A stretch of DNA of 62,306 nucleotides from an uncultured Lachnospiraceae bacterium (GTDB lineage: Bacteria; Bacillota; Clostridia; Lachnospirales; Lachnospiraceae): assembly GCA_947384285.1 (NCBI GenBank), contig CANDGI010000016.1:1-62306 (forward strand). The letters run 5' to 3'. Made by a program: the position numbers and the translations under genes. Below the pieces are notes generated by a model, which worked only from the letters and a program-made list of their open reading frames with translations, was not told the DNA's origin and did not search any database. Positions 60,015-62,306 of the stretch are shown piece by piece. The stretch's first letter is position 1. Each line of letters starts with the position of its first letter.

Positions 60015-62231
60015 ATGAAGTCATTAGTGATAGCAGAAAAGCCCAGCGTAGGCAGGGATATTGCCAGAGTATTGGGCTGTAAGAAAAGCGGCAATGGATT
60101 TCTGGAGGGAACAGATTATATCGTAACCTGGGCATTGGGCCATCTGGTAGAGCTTTCTGACCCAGAAAGCTATGGGGAGCAATGGAAGACATGGAACATG
60201 GAAACACTGCCTATGCTGCCGGAAAAGTTAGAAATCCAGGTGATTAAAAAGACTGGGAAGCAGTACCAGGCCGTAAAAACCCAGATGTACCGGAAGGATG
60301 TGGGGCTTATTATTATCGCCACAGACGCAGGCCGGGAGGGGGAGCTGGTAGCCCGGTGGATTATAAAGAAGGCGGGGGTTCACAAACCCATGAAACGGCT
60401 GTGGATTTCCTCGGTGACGGATCAGGCAATCCGCCAGGGATTTCATCATCTAAAGGACGCAAAGGAGTATCAGAACTTGTATGAGGCAGCGGTGGCGAGG
60501 GCAGAAGCGGACTGGCTGGTGGGATTAAATGCCACCCGGGCGCTGACGGTAAAGCATAATGCCCAGCTTTCCTGCGGCAGGGTCCAGACGCCCACCCTTG
60601 CCATGATTGCCAAACGGGAATCCCAGATTAAGGAGTTTCAGCCAAAATCCTACTATGGACTGAAGGTAAAGGGAGCGGGGATTTTCTGGAGCTGGAAATC
60701 CAAGGACAACAGCCCTGCAGTTTTTTCAGAAGAAAAAATCCGGCAGGTGCAGGAGAAAGCCGTAGGCAGTACAGGAACCGTAGAGGAAATCAAAAGGAAA
60801 CAGCAGAAATCCTATGCGCCCCAGCTGTATGATTTGACCTCCCTGCAGCAGGACGCAAACCGGATGTTCGGATTTTCTGCCAAGCAGACCCTTGATTCCA
60901 TGCAGCGGCTGTATGAGCGGTATAAGGTGGTGACTTATCCCAGAACCGATTCCAGGTATCTGACCCAGGATATTGTGGATACGCTGCCAGAGCGGGTGAA
61001 GGCCTGCCGGGGCGGAAGCTATGGAAATATATGCAGCAGGCTTTTGAAATCCCCCATAAAAGGAAACAAATCTTTTGTGGACGATAAAAAGGTTTCGGAC
61101 CATCACGCCATTATTCCCACCGAGCAGGGGATCCGCCTGAACGAACTGGAATACAGCGAGCGAAAGATTTATGAATTGGTTGTCTCACGGTTCCTTGCAG
61201 CCCTGCTTCCGCCCTGTGAGTATCAGCAGACGGAAGTGACCGTGCTCCTTGACGGGGAACGGTTTGCGGCAAAAGGAAGAATCATGCAGCGGGCAGGCTG
61301 GCAGGAAATCAGGAAAATCCAGGAGGATTCTGGAATCCTTTCGGAGGATGAGGATGCAGAAGAATCCTTTGGGGAAGAAAAAATGGAGCTGGCAGGAGAA
61401 TTGCCAGAGTTTACAAAGGGGCAGAAAATCCTTTTTCAGGAGGGAAAAATTACGGAAGGCAGAACAAAGCCGCCGCTGCCTTTCACTGAGGCCACGCTCC
61501 TTGCGGCTATGGAAAACCCGGTGAAATATATGGAAAGCTCTGATAAGGAGCTGAAAAAAACACTGGGTGAGACAGGTGGGCTTGGAACGGTTGCCACCCG
61601 TGCAGATATTATTGAAAAGCTGTTTCACAGCTTTATGATTGAAAAGAAAGATAAGTACATCCACCTGACATCCAAAGGCAGGCAGGTGTTAGAGCTGGCG
61701 CCTTCGGGGCTGACTTCCCCGGAGCTGACCGCAAGATGGGAACAGCAGCTTGCAGATATTGCCAAAGGAAAATCCAGGAAGAAGGATTTTGAAGCTGAAA
61801 TACGAGCCTATACCGTAGATATTGTAGGGGATATCGCCGCATCCTCCAAGACGTACCGCCATGACAACCTGACTGGGAAAAAGTGCCCGGAATGCGGAAA
61901 GCTGCTGCTGGAGGTTAACCATAAAAACGGCAGGATGCTGGTGTGCCAGGACAGGGAATGCGGCTACCGGAAAACATTGTCAAGAACCACCAATGCAAGA
62001 TGTCCTCAGTGCCATAAGAAGATGGAGCTGGTAGGAGAAGGGGAAAACCAACGGTTTACCTGCGTGTGCGGTTACCGGGAAAAGCTTTCTGCCTTTGAGA
62101 AGCGGAAAAAAGAAAGCGGGAGAGGGGTATCTAAAAAGGATGTTTCAAACTATATGAACAAGATGAAACAAGAGGCAAAGGAGCCGGTCAACAATGCTTT
62201 TGCCGACGCCCTTGCCAAGATAAAATTGTAA
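60015..62231 (+). CDS. topB: DNA topoisomerase III
   Basis: Type IA topoisomerase of 738 residues that relaxes and decatenates DNA through a single-strand break. The Toprim domain starts SLVIAEKPSVGRDIARVLGC and has ATDAGREGELVARW. The active-site tyrosine is Tyr308 in TYPRTDSRYL. The C-terminus has two zinc ribbons (CPECGKLLL to CGYRK and CPQCHKKMEL to CVCGY). The start is ATG 60015. The exonuclease two genes upstream carries a similar zinc ribbon. Confidence 0.96.
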   Translation: MKSLVIAEKPSVGRDIARVLGCKKSGNGFLEGTDYIVTWALGHLVELSDPESYGEQWKTWNMETLPMLPEKLEIQVIKKTGKQYQAVKTQMYRKDVGLIIIATDAGREGELVARWIIKKAGVHKPMKRLWISSVTDQAIRQGFHHLKDAKEYQNLYEAAVARAEADWLVGLNATRALTVKHNAQLSCGRVQTPTLAMIAKRESQIKEFQPKSYYGLKVKGAGIFWSWKSKDNSPAVFSEEKIRQVQEKAVGSTGTVEEIKRKQQKSYAPQLYDLTSLQQDANRMFGFSAKQTLDSMQRLYERYKVVTYPRTDSRYLTQDIVDTLPERVKACRGGSYGNICSRLLKSPIKGNKSFVDDKKVSDHHAIIPTEQGIRLNELEYSERKIYELVVSRFLAALLPPCEYQQTEVTVLLDGERFAAKGRIMQRAGWQEIRKIQEDSGILSEDEDAEESFGEEKMELAGELPEFTKGQKILFQEGKITEGRTKPPLPFTEATLLAAMENPVKYMESSDKELKKTLGETGGLGTVATRADIIEKLFHSFMIEKKDKYIHLTSKGRQVLELAPSGLTSPELTARWEQQLADIAKGKSRKKDFEAEIRAYTVDIVGDIAASSKTYRHDNLTGKKCPECGKLLLEVNHKNGRMLVCQDRECGYRKTLSRTTNARCPQCHKKMELVGEGENQRFTCVCGYREKLSAFEKRKKESGRGVSKKDVSNYMNKMKQEAKEPVNNAFADALAKIKL

Positions 62232-62238
62232 AAATGTT

Positions 62239-62306
62239 TTACTGATTCAGATCAAATTTCTGTACCATCTGGTTCAGGGTTTCAGCTTGGGAAGCCAGCT
62301 CCTCAG
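62239..62306 (-). CDS. Methyl-accepting chemotaxis protein, C-terminal end only
   Basis: The last 22 codons of a minus-strand gene are visible: EELASQAETLNQMVQKFDLN and one more residue before the stop at 62241-62239. This is the common end of transmembrane chemotaxis receptors, where ASQAExLxxMVxxF is conserved. The rest lies outside the window. It is convergent with topB. Confidence 0.75.
   Translation of the reverse strand, partial: EELASQAETLNQMVQKFDLNQ

Overview
This window comes from a low-to-moderate-GC Gram-positive anaerobe, most likely a motile member of the Lachnospiraceae (Clostridia). The grounds are strong AGGAGG-type ribosome binding sites, sigma-A style promoters (TTGACA-N17-TATAAT), a CIRCE heat-shock operator, a crotonase and an iron-dependent alcohol dehydrogenase of fermentative type, an anaerobic sulfatase maturase, the anaerobic cobaltochelatase CbiK, a YjfB motility peptide and two chemotaxis receptors. 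No phage, plasmid, insertion sequence or CRISPR array was seen. The species call is inference.

Layout. 1-6.3 kb: end of a threonine aldolase, a crotonase with a palindromic operator, an AraC regulator divergent from glycogen phosphorylase, and sfsA. 6.3-9.4 kb: a CNNM/CorC-type membrane protein, a four-copy 42-bp array, a TIGR04086-type membrane protein and cbiK. 9.3-14.0 kb: a divergent sulfatase locus, with a two-gene CHR transporter plus sulfatase maturase leftward and LysR plus sulfatase rightward, served by overlapping face-to-face promoters. 14-20 kb: CIRCE-clpB, then an envelope cluster (glycosyltransferase, permuted papain-like protein, flippase-like protein). 20-25 kb: ECF-type sigma factor with a candidate self-recognised promoter, an ABC transporter and a degenerate receiver protein. 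25-33 kb: class A PBP, KilA-N fragment, alcohol dehydrogenase, YigZ, tRNA-Gln(CUG), acyl-ACP thioesterase, CvfB-like protein and CPBP protease. 33-43.8 kb: yjfB, an SH3-NlpC/P60 hydrolase, a cluster of DnaA boxes, WecG/TagA, YitT, a PucR/CdaR-type regulator, ftsEX-ctpA, and a FIST sensor paired with a soluble chemotaxis receptor. 43.8-48.5 kb: a TPP-riboswitch-controlled thiC-thiW-thiM-thiE-thiD operon. 48.5-56.7 kb: lipoprotein, tandem NUDIX protein, a dinD remnant, a hypoxanthine-DNA glycosylase, and an alpha-galactoside locus (AraC, GPH symporter with an N-terminal frameshift, GH36 alpha-galactosidase, YczE-like protein). 56.7-62.3 kb: deoB, deoC, a DEDDh exonuclease with a topoisomerase-type zinc finger, a small conserved protein, topB, and the tail of a second chemotaxis receptor.

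How the parts fit. Most units are ordinary: thiamine synthesis and salvage, alpha-galactoside use, deoxyribonucleoside breakdown, division and cell-wall enzymes. The most system-like accessory block is the sulfatase locus, where enzyme, activating radical-SAM protein, anion-transporter-like pair and regulator sit around one shared control region.

The most unusual features are structural. Several tandem duplications touch gene ends or leaders (sfsA internal, 42-bp array, CPBP protease 3' end, deoB 3' end, leader near 59.7 kb). Two or three families of short dispersed repeats lie between genes. A dense run of DnaA boxes lies at 35.4 kb, far from any visible dnaA or dnaN.
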